DNA from: Croceibacterium aestuarii
GTDB lineage: Bacteria; Pseudomonadota; Alphaproteobacteria; Sphingomonadales; Sphingomonadaceae
Direction of reading: 5' to 3'
NCBI RefSeq assembly: GCF_030657335.1
Contig: NZ_CP131039.1
Span: 1,302,001 to 1,366,000, forward strand
Length of the DNA stretch: 64,000 nucleotides
Part shown: piece after piece, positions 55,264 to 64,000 of the stretch
Layout of the letters: each line of letters starts with the position of its first letter
How positions within the stretch are numbered: the stretch's first letter is position 1
The notes under the pieces: generated by a model
The model's database searches: none
Told to the model about the DNA's origin: nothing
The model's input: only the letters and a program-made list of their open reading frames with translations
Position numbers and translations under genes: made by a program

Positions 55264-57117
55264 ATGAGCATCAACATCGGTCCGCCTTCCGTGGAAGAGC
55301 TGCGCCCCCGGATTGTCGTGATCGGCGTCGGCGGCGCCGGCGGCAATGCCATCGCCAACATGATAACCTCGGAGATCGAGGGCGTCGATTTCGTCGTCGC
55401 CAATACCGATGCCCAGGCGCTCAACAATGCGCTGGCCGAGCATCGCATCCAGCTCGGCCCCGACATTACCCAGGGGCTCGGCGCCGGATCCCGCCCCGAA
55501 GTCGGGCGTGCGGCGGCGGAAGAAACCGTCGAAGAGCTCGAGCGCGCGCTCGAGAACGTCAACATGGTGTTCATCGCCGCGGGCATGGGCGGCGGCACGG
55601 GCACCGGCGCTGCGCCGGTCATTGCGGAAACCGCGCGCCGGATGGGCGTGCTGACCGTCGGCGTGGTGACCAAGCCGTTCCTGTTCGAAGGCACCCGCCG
55701 CATGCGCGCGGCCGAAGCCGGGATCGAGGAACTGCAGAAGCACGTCGACACGCTGATCGTCATCCCCAACCAGAACCTCTTCCTGGTCGCCAAGGCGGAA
55801 ACGACGTTCAAGGAAGCCTTCCAGCTGGCCGACGAGGTGCTGCAGCAGGGCGTGCGCTCGATCACCGACCTGATGGTCATGCCCGGTCTGATCAACCTCG
55901 ACTTCGCCGACGTGCGCTCGGTGATGGGCGAGATGGGCAAGGCGATGATGGGCACGGGCGAAGGCGAAGGGCCCAACCGCGCTCTCGAGGCGGCTGAGCG
56001 GGCCATTGCCAACCCACTGCTCGACGGCGTTTCGATGCAGGGCGCCAAGGGCGTCATCATTTCGATCATCGGCGGCGAGGACATGAAGCTGCTCGAGATC
56101 GACGAAGCGGCGAACCACATTCGCGAACTGGTCGATCCGGAAGCGAACATCATCTGGGGCTCGGCGTTCAATCCCGACCTCGAAGGCAAGATCCGCGTTT
56201 CGGTCGTCGCCACCGGCATCGAACAGAGCGCGGACCACATCCAGGCGGCGCACCAGCCGATCAACCTCGGCACTGCGCGCGGGCCCAAGAAGCCTGTCCT
56301 GCCGCTGCCGACCGAGGAAGAGCTGGCCGAAGACGCCGCCGCGGCGGAACAGGCGGCAAGCCTGTCCATCCCCTCCAGCGACTGGGACGAGTCTTCGGAC
56401 GCGGAGTCCGAGGAAGGCGCCGCCGGTTCCGGCGGGTCGGGCTACGGCCATGCGGGCGACGACGCTCTCGGCGAAGACGACTCCGGGGAAGTCGGGGCGC
56501 CGCGTATGCCCGAGCCATACAGCCCCGGTGACGGCGGCGACGAGGGTGAGGAATACGACGAGGACGGCGAACTGATCGATCCGGCCGATGACAGCGCCTT
56601 CGGCGGTGCCGCGGATGCCGGTTTCGCCTCGCTCACCGGCACGCGGATCAACCGCGACCCCGAAGCGACGGCCGACGCCGCCGACAACGGTTGGGACATG
56701 GGCGGCGGAGCCGAAGAAGGCGACGAAGAACTCGAACTGACCATGGAAGCGGGGAGCGAAGCCGGAAGCGACGAAGACGATACGTCCGATTCGGGCGGCA
56801 GAGGGGCACAGGACGAATTGCTGCTCGACGCCGACCGCCTTGCCGCGGCCGACGAGCCGGTCCAGCAGTCTGGCTCACGGCGCGCGCGCATGCTCGGCGC
56901 TGCTGGCGCCGGTTCGGACGGTGCAGACGCCGCGCCGGCTGCTGCTTCGCCTGCTCCCGCAGCCAAGCCGGCGGCGGGCAGCACCCTGTTCGAGCGCATG
57001 GCCAATCTCTCGCGGGCGGCCACCGATCGCGGCGGGGACGGCGACGAGGATGACGACGACGATGACAGCGGTTCGGTGCGTATTCCGCGGTTCCTCAACC
57101 GTCAGAACAACCAGTAA
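55264..57117 (+). CDS. ftsZ: Cell division protein FtsZ with a long acidic C-terminal linker
   Basis: Tubulin-like GTPase forming the division ring (617 residues; E. coli FtsZ has 383). The GTPase domain occupies about residues 14-320 with [12 protein letters not shown], the tubulin signature [12 protein letters not shown] and the T7 loop [11 protein letters not shown]. After about residue 335 follows roughly 270 residues rich in Asp, Glu, Ser and Gly, expected to be disordered. The C-terminal peptide [11 protein letters not shown] fits the FtsA-binding tail. ATG 55264 follows GAGGAAA. Confidence 0.97.
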   Translation: MSINIGPPSVEELRPRIVVIGVGGAGGNAIANMITSEIEGVDFVVANTDAQALNNALAEHRIQLGPDITQGLGAGSRPEVGRAAAEETVEELERALENVNMVFIAAGMGGGTGTGAAPVIAETARRMGVLTVGVVTKPFLFEGTRRMRAAEAGIEELQKHVDTLIVIPNQNLFLVAKAETTFKEAFQLADEVLQQGVRSITDLMVMPGLINLDFADVRSVMGEMGKAMMGTGEGEGPNRALEAAERAIANPLLDGVSMQGAKGVIISIIGGEDMKLLEIDEAANHIRELVDPEANIIWGSAFNPDLEGKIRVSVVATGIEQSADHIQAAHQPINLGTARGPKKPVLPLPTEEELAEDAAAAEQAASLSIPSSDWDESSDAESEEGAAGSGGSGYGHAGDDALGEDDSGEVGAPRMPEPYSPGDGGDEGEEYDEDGELIDPADDSAFGGAADAGFASLTGTRINRDPEATADAADNGWDMGGGAEEGDEELELTMEAGSEAGSDEDDTSDSGGRGAQDELLLDADRLAAADEPVQQSGSRRARMLGAAGAGSDGADAAPAAASPAPAAKPAAGSTLFERMANLSRAATDRGGDGDEDDDDDDSGSVRIPRFLNRQNNQ

Positions 57118-57150
57118 GGCCGTTCGCGCCCGGTTCAGATCGGCCGGGCC

Positions 57151-58818
57151 ATGATGTGCGTCGTGAGTTCCCGTTTGCGTAAACTCGTGCTGACGTCCGC
57201 GCTGGCCGGCGCCGGCGTCCTCCTGCCCGTGTCCGCGACATCGGCCCAGGCCGTTGTCCAGGCGTTGCCCCCGCCCGAGCTCAACGACCTCCAGAGGTCG
57301 CTCTCGGTTCTGGCGAAGGACCCCGCCGACCTCGGCGCCCTGCTGGACGCCGGAAAAGCCTCGATCGCGCTCGACGATCTGCAGGCCGCGCTGGGCTTTT
57401 TCCGCCGTGCGCTGTCGGTTTCGCCGAACAACGGCGCCGCCGAAGCCGGGATTGCGGCGATCTCGCTGCGCCAGGGCAATCCGGTCGAAGCGGTCAGGAT
57501 GTTCGAACAGGCCGAGCGCGACGGAATGCCGCCCGGCAGCCATGCCAGCGACCACGGACTGGCGCTCGATCTCGTCGGCGACAATGACGGCGCCCAGCGC
57601 TTCTACCGCCAGGCGCTCAGCCAGGGCGACGATCCCGAGGTCGTGCGCCGGTTGGCGCTGAGCTTGGCGATTGCCGGCGACCAGCACGGCTCGGAGACGA
57701 CTCTTCTGCCCTTGTTGCAGCATCGCGACCTGGCGGCATACCGGACCAGGGCCTTCGCCCTGGCGATTCTCGGCCGCAGCGACGATGCCGTCTCGATCGC
57801 ACAGACCATGCTGCCGGAGCGGCTGTCGAACCGCATGGCGCCGTACCTGCGCTACATGCCCCGGCTGACGCGCGCGCAGCAGGCGGCGGCGGCCAACCTC
57901 GGCAAGTTCCCTCCGGCTGCCGAAATCGGCCGGGACAGCCCCGAAATCGCTGCCCTTTCGGCGCGCTCGGCCCCCCGCCAGGTTGCGGCGCGAACGCCCG
58001 ATTCGCGGCTCGAGCCGACCGGCGAGCCGCTCGGCAGCAGCAAGCGGCCGCCCAAACGGACGCGGGATCGCGAGGCCGCGGCCAAGCCGGCGGCGGACAA
58101 GCGCGTCGTCGTCGGCAAGGTGGTGGCGGCGACCTCGACTCCGATCGAACCTCCGCCTCAGTCGGCAGCGCCCTCTTCGGCATCGACCGGAGGATCGGCC
58201 TCGGCACGAACCGATGAGCCGGCGGCCCCTGCGCCGGTGCTCGTCGCCGCGGCCGAGCCGCCGCCTGCTCCGGCGAATGAGCCGGTCGTCGTCGCCGCGC
58301 AGCCGCCCGCGCCGCAGCCGGCGCAATCCGGCGATCTGCCGCGGCCCTCGTTAGCGGTCGGCAACGAAGCTCCGCCCGAACCTGCCCCCGTCGAAGACGA
58401 ACCGGAGCTCTCGCTGGCCGAGGCTTTTGCGGATCTGGCCGAGCCACCTGCCGATGCCGGACGTCCGCGGAATGGTGCGGTCGACATCACCAAGTTCGAA
58501 CCGCCCCGCCAGAAACCGCCGCCGCCGCCAGCGCCCAAGCCTCCGGCCAATCCCAAGCGCTACTGGGTGCAAGTTGCCACGGGGCGCGACATTGGCGCGC
58601 TCGGTTTCGACTGGCGGCGTATCCAGCGCAAGGCCGGGCCGCTGCTCAAGTCGAACGACGCGTTTACCGCCAGCTGGGGGCAGACCAACCGGCTCGTGAC
58701 CGGGCCGTACGACAGCGAGGCGGAGGCGCTCAAGACGGTCAAGTCGCTCAAGGACAAGGGCCTCGACACCTTCGCCTTTACCAGCGAGCAGGGCGAAGAG
58801 GTCCGGCCGCTCAAGTGA
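57151..58818 (+). CDS. Exported TPR/SPOR-domain protein
   Basis: A 555-residue protein with a signal peptide (LRKLVLTSALAGAGVLLPVSATSAQA given by position 10-35). TPR-like repeats lie at about residues 45-190 (ALGFFRRALSVSPNNGAAEAGI, GAQRFYRQALSQGDD), then a Pro/Ala-rich linker to about 465. A C-terminal SPOR domain begins KRYWVQVATGRDIGALGF. SPOR domains bind septal peptidoglycan, so a role in division is inferred, fitting its place after ftsZ (33 bp gap). Start could be ATG 57151 or 57154, or GTG 57160. Confidence 0.85.
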   Translation: MMCVVSSRLRKLVLTSALAGAGVLLPVSATSAQAVVQALPPPELNDLQRSLSVLAKDPADLGALLDAGKASIALDDLQAALGFFRRALSVSPNNGAAEAGIAAISLRQGNPVEAVRMFEQAERDGMPPGSHASDHGLALDLVGDNDGAQRFYRQALSQGDDPEVVRRLALSLAIAGDQHGSETTLLPLLQHRDLAAYRTRAFALAILGRSDDAVSIAQTMLPERLSNRMAPYLRYMPRLTRAQQAAAANLGKFPPAAEIGRDSPEIAALSARSAPRQVAARTPDSRLEPTGEPLGSSKRPPKRTRDREAAAKPAADKRVVVGKVVAATSTPIEPPPQSAAPSSASTGGSASARTDEPAAPAPVLVAAAEPPPAPANEPVVVAAQPPAPQPAQSGDLPRPSLAVGNEAPPEPAPVEDEPELSLAEAFADLAEPPADAGRPRNGAVDITKFEPPRQKPPPPPAPKPPANPKRYWVQVATGRDIGALGFDWRRIQRKAGPLLKSNDAFTASWGQTNRLVTGPYDSEAEALKTVKSLKDKGLDTFAFTSEQGEEVRPLK

Positions 58819-58829
58819 TCGCCGCCCCT

Positions 58830-58863
58830 GGAATCGCCCACTGTGGACAAACCGCTTTTGCAC
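58830..58863 (+). promoter_or_regulatory. ybjN upstream module: GANTC site and DnaA-like box
   Basis: GGAATC (58830-58835), TGTGGACAA (58842-58850; TTGTCCACA in the other direction, one base from the DnaA consensus) and TTTTGCAC (58856-58863). The first two elements have the same 6-base spacing as in the ftsZ module at 55159, with CAC immediately before the DnaA box in both. It lies in the 159 bp between the SPOR gene and the YbjN gene. Confidence 0.5.
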
Positions 58864-58977
58864 ACTTTGTGAACAGCCTTGGCGCGCCTTTCCACCGCTC
58901 CCGGGGGCGGCGCGATTGATTGCAGCCGCCGCTCCGGCGCATGCAGCCTTCAGATCGAGGTAAACGGACTGTTGAGC

Positions 58978-59484
58978 ATGAACATCGGGCGAGAGCCGTA
59001 CGAAGAATCCGACGACGCGGCCCCGGTGGAGATGCTCGCCCAGGTGTTCGAAGCCCATGGCTGGCCGTGCGAATTCAATGGCGAGGACGAAGTCACCGGC
59101 GAGATCCAGGGCAGCTGGACCACGTATCAGGTCAAGGGGGTGTGGCGGGCCGAGGACCGGGTGCTGCAGTTCCTTTGTCTTCCCGATATTCGCGTTCCCG
59201 ACGCCAAGCGCAAGGCGGCGCACGAGCTGCTCGCGCTGATCAACGAACAGCTCTGGCTCGGCCATTTCGACATGTGGTCCCGCGGCGGGGTGCTGCTCTA
59301 CAGGCACGGGCTCATGCTCGGCGAGGAAGGGCTGCTCAGCCTGTCGATGGCGCAGGTCGCGATCGAAGCGGCGATTTCCGAATGCGACCGGTTTTACCCG
59401 GCATTTCAATTCGTGCTCTGGGGCGACAAGACCCCGCGGCAGGCGCTCGACGCGGCGCTGGTCGACGCGGCGGGCGAGGCGTAG
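58978..59484 (+). CDS. YbjN-domain protein
   Basis: A 168-residue cytoplasmic protein of the YbjN family, related in fold to type III secretion chaperones. EMLAQVFEAHGWPCEFNGEDEVTGEIQG (about residues 18-45) and LLALINEQLWLGHFDMWSRGGVLLYRHGLML (about 81-111) are typical. YbjN is a general regulator of motility and stress response in E. coli, but for alphaproteobacterial members the function is unknown. ATG 58978 is used; TTG 58972 is closer to the GAGG ribosome site. proC follows after 33 bp. Confidence 0.88.
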   Translation: MNIGREPYEESDDAAPVEMLAQVFEAHGWPCEFNGEDEVTGEIQGSWTTYQVKGVWRAEDRVLQFLCLPDIRVPDAKRKAAHELLALINEQLWLGHFDMWSRGGVLLYRHGLMLGEEGLLSLSMAQVAIEAAISECDRFYPAFQFVLWGDKTPRQALDAALVDAAGEA

Positions 59485-59517
59485 ACATCGGCGCGGCACT
59501 CCGGCAGGAGGCGCCGC

Positions 59518-60318
59518 ATGGCATATGACAACACCCTCATCGTCGGTTGCGGCAACATGGCGGGCGGCATGCTCGAAGGCTGGCTCGCCGCCGGCCTCGA
59601 TCCCGCCCGCTTCACGATCGCCAACCCGAGCGAAAAACCATTTCCGGTCACCCAGCACCGTTCGATCCCCGATGGCGGAGACTTCGACGCCGTCCTGATC
59701 GGCGTGAAGCCGCAAAAGCTGGGCGAAGTCGCCGAGCAGGTCGAGCGGCTCGCCGGTCCGGGCTGCACCGTGCTCTCGATCCTCGCCGGCGTGACGCTGG
59801 ACACGCTGGCAGAGACCTTTCCGCGAGCCGGGGCGGTGGTGAGGGTCATGCCCAACCTCGCCGTGGCCCTGGGCAAGTCGCCGGTGGCGCTGGCCAGCGC
59901 GGACCTCGACCAAGCCGGGCAGGACGCGCTGACTGCGTTCATGGACCCGCTCGGCACTCCGGAATGGGTCGGCGAAGACGCCTTCGATCTCGTCACCGCG
60001 CTGGCGGGCTCGGGTCCGGCCTTCACCTTCCGCTTCATCGATGCGCTGGCCGCCGGCGCGAGCGAGCTCGGGCTGCCGCGCGAGCAAGCCGACCGCCTGG
60101 CGCTGGCGATGGTCGAGGGCGCCGCGGCGCTCGCCGCCGACTCGCCCCATGACCCGGGCGAGCTGGCGCGCCGAGTCGCCAGTCCCGGCGGAATGACCCA
60201 GAAGGGGATCGACGTTCTCGATGCCGACGGCGCGCTTGTTCGGCTGCTGACCGAAACTCTGCGCGCGGCGCGCGACCGCGGTGCGGAGCTCGCGGCGGAG
60301 GCGCGCCGAAAGGATTGA
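59518..60318 (+). CDS. proC: Pyrroline-5-carboxylate reductase
   Basis: NADPH-dependent last step of proline synthesis (266 residues). The nucleotide motif is LIVGCGNMAGGMLEGWL, VKPQKLGEV precedes the RVMPNLAVALGKS block, and the signature AGSGPAFTFRFIDALAAG and SPGGMTQKGIDVL close the active site. Start ATG 59518 is preceded by GGAGG-like sequence. It is cotranscribed with the YbjN gene. The partly visible gene at the right edge may be proB, which would put two proline genes within 4 kb. Confidence 0.96.
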   Translation: MAYDNTLIVGCGNMAGGMLEGWLAAGLDPARFTIANPSEKPFPVTQHRSIPDGGDFDAVLIGVKPQKLGEVAEQVERLAGPGCTVLSILAGVTLDTLAETFPRAGAVVRVMPNLAVALGKSPVALASADLDQAGQDALTAFMDPLGTPEWVGEDAFDLVTALAGSGPAFTFRFIDALAAGASELGLPREQADRLALAMVEGAAALAADSPHDPGELARRVASPGGMTQKGIDVLDADGALVRLLTETLRAARDRGAELAAEARRKD

Positions 60319-60338
60319 CGCCGTCAACCCGGTTTTCC

Positions 60339-60367
60339 TTGAAAACAACGACTGCAGTAGCGATATT
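60339..60367 (+). promoter_or_regulatory. Candidate sigma70-type promoter of the BI-1 family gene
   Basis: TTGAAA (60339-60344), exactly 17 bases, then GATATT (60362-60367), about 47 bases before the ATG at 60414. This is the best -35/-10 pair I see in the window. It lies in the 95 bp between proC and the membrane protein gene. Confidence 0.55.
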
Positions 60368-60413
60368 GCAGACACCGGCTTGTCGTCGCTCGGCGCCGGA
60401 ATGGAGAGTATAC

Positions 60414-61190
60414 ATGGCGAATTGGAATGACCCTCAGGACACCCGCTCGGGCTTCGGCACGGCGCCGGGGTATGCCGGGGATCTCGCTCAGCGCACCACG
60501 TTCGACGCCGGGCTGCGCAAGCACATGCTGTCGATCTACAACTACATGGCCTCGGGCGTGTTGCTGACCGGCGTCGTGGCGATGCTGACGGCCCGTTCGG
60601 GCCTTGCGCTGACCTTTGCCAGCGGCCCGCTGATGTGGATCGTGGCGCTTTCGCCGCTGGCCATCGTCTTTGCGATGAGCTTCGGCGCCAACAAGTTTTC
60701 GACCGGCGCCTTGCAGGCCATGTACTGGGGCTTCGCGGTCCTGATGGGTCTGTCGCTGTCGACGATCTTCCTCGTCTATACCGGCGCCTCGATCGCGGCG
60801 ACGTTCTTCGCCACCGCGGCGGCCTTCGCCGGGCTGAGCCTGTTCGGCTACACCACGCAGAAGGATCTCAGCGCCTGGGGCAGCTTCCTGATCATGGGCG
60901 TCGTCGGCCTGCTCGTGGCGATGCTGATCAACATGTTCCTGCAGTCGCCGGCCATGATGTACGCGATCAGCTTCATCGGCGTGCTGATCTTCGCCGGGCT
61001 CACCGCTTACGATACCCAGAAACTGAAGTCGCAGTACCTGCAAATCCAGCAGGCGAAGATGACCAACCCGGCGATGGGGGCAGCCTTCCCGATGGGCAAG
61101 GTCGTGGTGATGGGTGCGCTCAACCTGTACCTCGACTTCATCAACATGTTCCTGTTCCTGCTGCGCTTCATGGGCAACAGCCGCGGTTGA
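60414..61190 (+). CDS. Bax inhibitor-1 / YccA family membrane protein
   Basis: A 258-residue protein with seven transmembrane helices after a short polar N-terminus (residues about 32-55, 60-80, 90-110, 115-135, 142-162, 170-192 and 230-252). Family hallmarks are FGYTTQKDLSAWGSFLIMG and GLTAYDTQKLKSQY, with the conserved aspartate pair that controls pH-dependent calcium leak in BsYetJ. YccA of E. coli modulates FtsH. A strong terminator follows the gene. GGAGAG precedes the ATG. Confidence 0.93.
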   Translation: MANWNDPQDTRSGFGTAPGYAGDLAQRTTFDAGLRKHMLSIYNYMASGVLLTGVVAMLTARSGLALTFASGPLMWIVALSPLAIVFAMSFGANKFSTGALQAMYWGFAVLMGLSLSTIFLVYTGASIAATFFATAAAFAGLSLFGYTTQKDLSAWGSFLIMGVVGLLVAMLINMFLQSPAMMYAISFIGVLIFAGLTAYDTQKLKSQYLQIQQAKMTNPAMGAAFPMGKVVVMGALNLYLDFINMFLFLLRFMGNSRG

Positions 61191-61215
61191 CCGCACGGCA
61201 GACTCGTTTCATCGC

Positions 61216-61251
61216 GCCCGGGAAGCCCACAGCTTCCCGGGCGTTTTCTTT
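61216..61251 (+). terminator. Rho-independent terminator after the BI-1 family gene
   Basis: An 11 bp perfect stem GCCCGGGAAGC / GCTTCCCGGGC (61216-61226 and 61232-61242) with a CCACA loop, followed by GTTTTCTTT. It is the strongest intrinsic terminator in the window, about 25 bases after the stop codon at 61190. Confidence 0.95.
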
Positions 61252-61341
61252 GCCGTCTCGAAGGGTTACGGCTATCGCTTCATCGTCGGGCAATGTTGCG
61301 TCCGGCACCATGCTGGCGATGCGAAGAAGAGGCGGGGGTTG

Positions 61342-62532
<1,191 letters not shown>

Positions 62533-62636
62533 GAAGACACGTCCGGAGGGCGATTTTGCCCTTCCAAGCATGCAAGACATTCGCTAGGGAGCGCGCTCTT
62601 CGCGCGAGGCCCGCCCCGCGCGATGCAGACTGGAAC

Positions 62637-62712
<76 letters not shown>

Positions 62713-62855
62713 GTTGCTTTCGCCTTCGGGCGCCGAGGGGACCATGGGTTCCCTGGCCTGCGGCCTCACCGGCCGGGGCTGTTCGGCCGATCGGACGCCG
62801 AGCAGCGTCAATCACCGGCCTTTCACACGGAGGGCTCTTGCCCTAACGCCTCGCC

Positions 62856-63914
62856 ATGCATTTCCTTGACCAAGCCAAGATCTACGTGAAGTCCGGCGGC
62901 GGCGGCCCCGGGGCGGTCGGGTTCCGCCGCGAAAAGTATATCGAGTACGGCGGGCCCGACGGCGGCGACGGGGGCAAGGGCGGCGACATCGTCTTCCGCG
63001 CCGTGCCCGGCCTCAACACGCTGATAGACTTTCGCTACACCCAGCACTTCAAGGCCAAGCGCGGCCACCACGGGATGGGCAAGAACCGTACCGGGGCCGG
63101 GGCCGACGATCTTGTCATCGAGGTCCCGGTCGGCACGCAAATCCTCTCCGAGGACAAGGAGGAGGTACTCGCCGATCTCACCGAGGAAGGGCAGGAAGTC
63201 GTCCTGCTCGAAGGCGGCATGGGCGGTCGCGGCAACGCCAGCTACAAGACCTCGACCAATCGCGCCCCGCGCCAGCACCAGCCGGGCATTCCCGGTCAGG
63301 AGATGTGGGTCTGGCTGCGGCTCAAGCTGCTCGCCGATGCGGGCCTCGTCGGCCTGCCCAATGCCGGCAAGAGCACCTTCATCAACAAGGTTTCGAACAC
63401 CAAGGCCAAAGTCGGTGAATATGCCTTCACCACTCTGGTGCCGAGCCTCGGCGTGGTCCATCACCGGGGGCGCGAATTCGTGCTGGCCGACATACCCGGC
63501 CTGATCGAAGGGGCTGCCGAAGGCGCCGGGATCGGTGACCGCTTCCTCGGCCACATCGAACGGTGCCGCGTGCTCATCCACCTCGTCGACATCTCGGGAG
63601 AGGATCCCGCCGGGGCGATGCGTACGGTGCAGGACGAACTTGCCGCCTATGGTGCCGGGCTGACCGAAAAGCCGCAGCTCATCGCGCTCAACAAGGTCGA
63701 TCTCGCCGACGCCGAGCTGGCCGCGGGGTTCGCTGCCGAGCTGAAGGTCGCGGGGGCCGACCGGGTGTTTCCGATTTCGGGTGCCACCGGCGCCGGAATC
63801 GACGCGCTGCTCGACGCTGTCCTGTCGTACCTTCCGGAACGCACCGCCACCGAGCAGCCGCGCCAGGAAGGCGACGAAGAGGACGCCGCATCCGGCGAGT
63901 GGTCGCCCATCTAG
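62856..63914 (+). CDS. obgE: GTPase ObgE/CgtA
   Basis: Conserved GTPase of ribosome assembly and stress control (352 residues). The glycine-rich Obg fold occupies residues 1-158 ([33 protein letters not shown]). The G domain follows with G1 [10 protein letters not shown]3 [15 protein letters not shown]4 NKVDL and G5 ISGATGAG. The C-terminal extension is short and acidic. It is 143 bp downstream of tRNA-Ala, and nothing recognisable lies between. Confidence 0.97.
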   Translation: MHFLDQAKIYVKSGGGGPGAVGFRREKYIEYGGPDGGDGGKGGDIVFRAVPGLNTLIDFRYTQHFKAKRGHHGMGKNRTGAGADDLVIEVPVGTQILSEDKEEVLADLTEEGQEVVLLEGGMGGRGNASYKTSTNRAPRQHQPGIPGQEMWVWLRLKLLADAGLVGLPNAGKSTFINKVSNTKAKVGEYAFTTLVPSLGVVHHRGREFVLADIPGLIEGAAEGAGIGDRFLGHIERCRVLIHLVDISGEDPAGAMRTVQDELAAYGAGLTEKPQLIALNKVDLADAELAAGFAAELKVAGADRVFPISGATGAGIDALLDAVLSYLPERTATEQPRQEGDEEDAASGEWSPI

Positions 63915-63961
63915 GACATCGCAGGTGACGTGGGCGGCGGCGTTCGCTAATCCCGCGCGCC

Positions 63962-64000
63962 ATGCCTATCGAGCGCCTGTCCGACTTCACCGACTCCGCC
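63962..64000 (+). CDS. N-terminus of a gene cut by the window edge (probably glutamate 5-kinase)
   Basis: Only 13 codons are visible: MPIERLSDFTDSA. The gene follows obgE after 47 bp on the same strand. In alphaproteobacteria the gene after obgE is often proB, and this start is compatible with it. The assignment is by context only, because no motif is in the window. Confidence 0.4.
   Translation, partial: MPIERLSDFTDSA

Overview
The window is chromosomal DNA from a GC-rich alphaproteobacterium. Gene content and order point to Sphingomonadales, most likely Erythrobacteraceae. The evidence is the run argS - SPOR protein - nagZ - scpA - scpB - tatABC, a bpt-tamA-tamB block, a type 2 ArgC, a MurE with the meso-DAP signature DNPR, and a complete division/cell wall (dcw) cluster in classical order. 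I see no IS element, phage gene, CRISPR array or rRNA operon. There is one tRNA gene.

Layout. Positions 1-1622 (minus): thrB (cut by the window edge) and ispH. 1697-8912 (plus): a small lipoprotein gene, argS, a SPOR protein, nagZ, scpAB and tatABC. 8946-11898 (minus): a small membrane protein, a secreted amidohydrolase and a beta-hydroxyacid dehydrogenase. 11992-20586 (plus): ilvA, bpt, and the TamA/TamB outer-membrane assembly pair. 20596-27221 (minus): a fasciclin lipoprotein and a repeat-containing exported protein, then glnB-glnA behind a sigma54-like promoter, then pepA - SH3 protein - argC. 27257-34820 (mixed strands): an RsiV-like lipoprotein, map, ccmA-ccmB with a low-GC hitchhiker gene, phhB, a short-chain dehydrogenase, an S9 peptidase and a DNA glycosylase. 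34895-37363 (plus): ferredoxin, cysK and two envelope proteins of unknown function. 37617-57117: the dcw cluster mraZ-rsmH-ftsL-ftsI-murE-murF-mraY-murD-ftsW-murG-murC-murB-[DUF4262]-ddl-ftsQ-ftsA-ftsZ. 57151-64000: a TPR/SPOR protein, a YbjN protein, proC, a BI-1 family protein, a proline-rich lipoprotein, tRNA-Ala(CGC), obgE and the first codons of what is probably proB.

The dominant theme is envelope biogenesis. The dcw genes make UDP-MurNAc-pentapeptide and lipid II and supply the divisome. NagZ recycles muropeptides, TatABC exports folded proteins, and TamAB serves the outer membrane. Nearly all dcw junctions are 1-4 base stop/start overlaps (ATGA, GTGA or TGATG), so the cluster is tightly translationally coupled. 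The exceptions are a 9 bp gap before mraY and a 129 bp intergenic region before ftsZ. That region carries a perfect DnaA box and two GANTC sites.

The most unusual points are four. First, a lower-GC DUF4262 gene sits inside the dcw cluster between murB and ddl, with overlapping start/stop codons at both ends. Second, a second low-GC small gene is joined flush to the stop codon of ccmB. Third, a GANTC + DnaA-box + TTTTGCAC module occurs both upstream of ftsZ and upstream of ybjN. Fourth, a stand-alone SH3 protein sits where a full NlpC/P60 peptidase would be expected. I found no complete novel multi-gene defence or metabolic system. The nested single-gene insertions are the best candidates for something undescribed.
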